Source: Typhlomys cinereus
Taxonomy: Eukaryota > Chordata > Mammalia > Rodentia > Platacanthomyidae
DNA: 64,000 bases
NCBI GenBank assembly: GCA_023101885.1
Contig: JALPQD010000819.1
Span: forward strand, 62,001-126,000
Direction of reading: 5' to 3'
Under the pieces are notes generated by a model. It saw only the letters and a list, made by a program, of their open reading frames with translations. It was not told the DNA's origin and ran no database searches. Shown piece by piece: positions 60,961 to 64,000 of the stretch. The position numbers and the translations under genes were made by a program. Position 1 is the first letter of the stretch. The number at the start of each line of letters is the position of its first letter.

Positions 60961-63473
60961 TCCCATAAATGTAAAAAATTCATACCTCCAAAAAGACAAG
61001 ATATTAAAGTGACAATTTCAGGATAAAACATGCACACATTTCTCACTTGTTGCTACATTTCTGTCTTCCAGCTTGTCTTCAGTTAGCACATCAATTTTAC
61101 ATTCAGAAAAACACCTTTCTAAAAGTAAAGTGAATACCAGATTCTGTAGAAGTCTTTGTTTACCCTATTCACACAGTCTAGAGAGTCTCACAGGCCTCAG
61201 CCTCTTGGCAATGGGGGCACGGGGGGCCTGGCTGTGATGAATGGCTATGAGTGAATAGCGGCCAAGAGGGGGGGCGGGCAAACCTAGGAGGGCCAGGGAG
61301 GAAGGGATTGGCAAGGGAGAGTCAGCCAAGGGCAGGGGCATTGTGGAGCCAGGGAAGACTCTGACTGCTCAGCGGAGGTCTTTCTAGACCCATAGTAGGC
61401 ACTGTCGGTGTTCTCAAAGGGCAGGGTCCAGAGGGATTTTAGGAAGACACATGGATTCCTTCAGGAACAGGGGAGGGCAAAGGAGGGGCGGTAAACTACT
61501 TGGGAAGGAGGGGAGAAGGACAGAGGCAATGGCGATGAGAGTGGAGAGGAAGAGGCCTATGGCCACAGCAAGCTCCCTACTCTATGCCTAAACCAAATGC
61601 AGTCTGCTCGCCTCTGCACAAGTCTTTGTGGGCAAACACAGGGCAGAAAAGCCAGAGAAGCTTGCCCATCTAGGTCAGCAGCTTTGGTGTGAATCCAGAG
61701 ACAATCCAGGGCAGTTTTGTCCATTCAAATTTCTGCCAATGGGAAAAGATTCTATATCTCTGGCTACTAAGTAGATGCACAGTTGGGCTTGTGACTGCAT
61801 CGAGAACAGATTTTGTAGGAAATAAAATAAGGAAAATGAAATGTACATACTGTAGTCAACCAGGAAATAAAAATGTGTCAAAATGTAACACTGTAACTGT
61901 GGAGTAGAAGAAAAACTAAATAAAATGAAAATATACCATGAGGAGTTTTAAAACTATATTTTACAAACTATAGAGGATGGAATCAGAGCAATAAAAAAGA
62001 TAAAGAACAAGAACAAAAAATTGAAGGAAAGCATCAACTACTAAACCCAACCTTTCCAAAGGAGACACAAATTTTTAGATCGGGAGTGATGAATAGAACC
62101 ATCAATTTTGAAATGCAAATTCCTGTTGCTAAGTCAGTCCCTTAATTGCTCAGGAGGCTACTCAATTATCATATACACCTCTACTGGATGCCAATTAGCA
62201 AAAAAAGCTGTCTTTGAAATTTCACTGGTTTAAATATAATATCTTGTCTTTTTGGTTACAATTTAATACATGGCAGTAATTTATCCTTTGCTATATTCTG
62301 TTTCACAAACACCTTGAAACACTGAAACATTTTGAGGAGAAAATTACTGTAAAAGCATTCATTATGATACAAGACCTACTACATTATATGTTTATGTAGA
62401 TGTTGTTGACTAATAATTGATCAACTTTATCGTGTTATAGAGACATTCTTTGAGAAAGACACAAACTAGCCTTATTAATACTACCTGCTTTGTAATTACT
62501 TTTATATTTTATGGAATACAGAACTACATTTGGAGGGGTTGGAAAATTATTTATACGGTATCAGTGCAAAGTTTTCACAATCAAAATAACTTCATGAAAA
62601 TAATATTCATGTTTTAATAGACAACTAAAACTGGAATGGTTTCTGTTTCCTAGACAAATGAATGTCTATAATCAACTATTTCTAAATATAATTAATATGA
62701 TTTTGAGTGATTAGAACCATGGATAATATAACATTTCTAAATGCTTACTATTGTGACTAACAGACTTTTAATAGATAGCCAATGAGTCAAAACTATTTGG
62801 ATTAGACCATACTGAAAAATTTTAACTGAATTTTCAACCCATTTGTCTATAGTTTATAAAGCATTATTTATTATTTCATGAGGAAACAACACATTAATCA
62901 TTTCAGACATGTTTTACCTTTGGATTGTGAAATCTGCAGTCTTATAAACAAAAATTGAAGACAGACTATGGTGCTTGTTTCTAGAATTAATTTCACATTC
63001 GAGAAAAAAAAATGAATCTCATGTGAACACATTTTAACTATACTGGGCTACCTAAGATATATTTGTAAGTTAGAAACAAAATAACCAAGAGCCTAGGGTA
63101 AAGCCTGCACTGACACACGGTTATTTTTTGAAATGCACTTAACTTCACAAGATTGCTTGAATATAGTGTTATATTTGAATGTATGGTCTTTATGACATGA
63201 CATAATTTTTATTTTATTTTGCTCTTATCTAATGACTAAACTATGACTGCTTTATAATGGGAAGAGTATGAACCTAGCTCAAACCCAATTGCCAATTATA
63301 AGTTAACAAAGACTAAATTAAAATTTGTCTGTCATATACTCTTAGGCCAAATTGCTGATGGATATTTTGATCACTTCCCACTCAGGCTGCATCCAATCTG
63401 TGCGTAATGACAATATAACCATCTCTGTCTCTTCTTTTCACCTGCTGGAAGGGGAGGGGATAAGGGGCAAAAC
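60961..63473 (-). other. Probable IDS 3' UTR and flank
   Basis: The region immediately downstream of the IDS stop. The nearest minus-strand AATAAA is at 63213-63218, about 255 bases past the stop; others are near 62865, 60743 and 60618. IDS transcripts are known to have long alternative 3' ends, so much of this stretch may be transcribed. 61170-61640 is an unexplained GC-rich block. No other gene was recognised. Confidence 0.5.
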
Positions 63474-63946
63474 TCAAGGTCTCAAAGACAGGGGGAATAA
63501 TCCATGCTGGGAATCATTATATACATTGTGATCCTGCAATGGGTCAGAATCCACAAAATACAGTTCCCCTGCATGGACATCAGAAAAGTTAGCCAGGAAT
63601 TCACTGGGATTGAATCCAACCCACACAGTATACCTATAGTCTATGGTGCGAATGGAGTAGCCCATGATCTTTATGTCTTTTAAGCTTGGCTTATCAGAAT
63701 TCCACTGGGGGAAATCTGCAGGCCGAGGGTACTGGCTGTAGGCAATCGACTCACGGGGATTCCCAGTGAAGTATGGATCCTCTTCCAAGTCATGGAGTTG
63801 GAAAGGCTTCAGGAGGTTCTGGCCTTCTCTGCACAGCTCAACATGAGAGGAAGGAATGGGGCAGCGAGGAGGGACCCGCAGTCCTGCAAGTCCAGCGAGT
63901 GTGGGGAAGAGAGACACAAGTTCCACAAGGTCCACCACTTGCTGGC
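63474..63946 (-). CDS. IDS: Iduronate-2-sulfatase, last coding exon (C-terminal domain)
   Basis: Encodes the C-terminal 156 residues of iduronate-2-sulfatase, the lysosomal enzyme that removes 2-O-sulfate from iduronate in dermatan and heparan sulfate; its loss causes Hunter syndrome (MPS II) in humans. The exon starts at 63946, after the acceptor TTTCAG, in phase 1. That matches the known exon 8/9 junction, where a glycine codon is split. The frame (GQQVVDLVELVSLFPTLAGL...) is uninterrupted to TGA at 63476-63474. Hallmarks are VELVSLFPTLAGLAGL, SQYPRPADFPQWNSDKPSL, IMGYSIRTIDYRYTVWVGF and HAGELYFVDSDPLQDHN. Two N-glycosylation sequons, NFS and NDS, are present. The catalytic cysteine (formylglycine) region is in upstream exons outside the window. 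The last dozen residues (HGLFPLSLRP) are the least conserved part. Certain identification, partial gene. Confidence 0.97.
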
Positions 63947-64000
63947 CTGAAATGGGAATTGTCACAGTTGAACCCAGGATGCTTAAGAGTAAAGCAGACT
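63947..64000 (-). other. IDS: IDS intron 8 end with splice acceptor
   Basis: The minus strand reads ...CAATTCCCATTTCAG directly before the exon, so CAG occupies 63949-63947. The polypyrimidine tract is short and weak. The intron continues past the window edge. Confidence 0.9.

Noticed and set aside
61170..61640. CpG island or promoter at the GC-rich block
   Set aside because: It is G-rich but CpG dinucleotides are sparse. No promoter motif was seen.

Overview
This window looks like nuclear DNA from a rodent X chromosome. The evidence is B1-, B4- and tRNA-derived SINEs, several generations of L1, ERVL-MaLR LTRs, a gammaretrovirus-like provirus, and at the far right the last coding exon of iduronate-2-sulfatase (IDS), which is X-linked in mammals. 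The B2-like SINE with a CA-rich tail is not one I can name, so the species stays open. A rodent outside the mouse/rat group is my guess.

Only one real protein-coding gene is visible: IDS exon 9 on the minus strand (63474-63946), with its splice acceptor, stop codon and probable 3' UTR to the left. Every other reading frame of any length belongs to a transposable element, its antisense shadow, or a microsatellite. No tRNA, rRNA, CRISPR array or prokaryote-type operon was seen.

Layout, left to right. 1-3340: a decayed minus-strand gammaretrovirus-like ERV cut by the window edge (pol, pro, gag, leader, tRNA-Pro-type primer site, LTR). It sits against, and probably inside, a MaLR element (3341-4045). 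4046-9370: a pile of 5'-truncated L1 copies, an LTR remnant with TATC/CT arrays and a B1. 10705-13394: an L1 with an 18-bp target-site duplication and internal deletions. 15870-16804: an old MaLR LTR with nested SINEs. 16905-29583: two long, head-to-tail L1 copies (A and B), both dead. 29584-43494: mostly unique sequence with scattered MIR, L2, B1, B4 and a young SINE family. 43495-53554: an ERVL-type LTR, a GATA/GACA array, a MaLR LTR with 5-bp duplications, and unique DNA holding candidate conserved noncoding segments. 53555-55600: a SINE hit twice by L1 at the same site. 55600-63473: old repeats and the region downstream of and within the IDS 3' UTR.

The elements do not form a pathway. The main interest is the layered insertion history: site reuse, nested proviruses, a probable gene-conversion tract between L1-A and L1-B, and a SINE whose CA tail seeds microsatellites. 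I found no convincing new biological system. The least explained unique pieces are three AT-rich candidate regulatory segments and a GC-rich block at about 61170-61640. Family names rest on pattern recognition; no database search was run.
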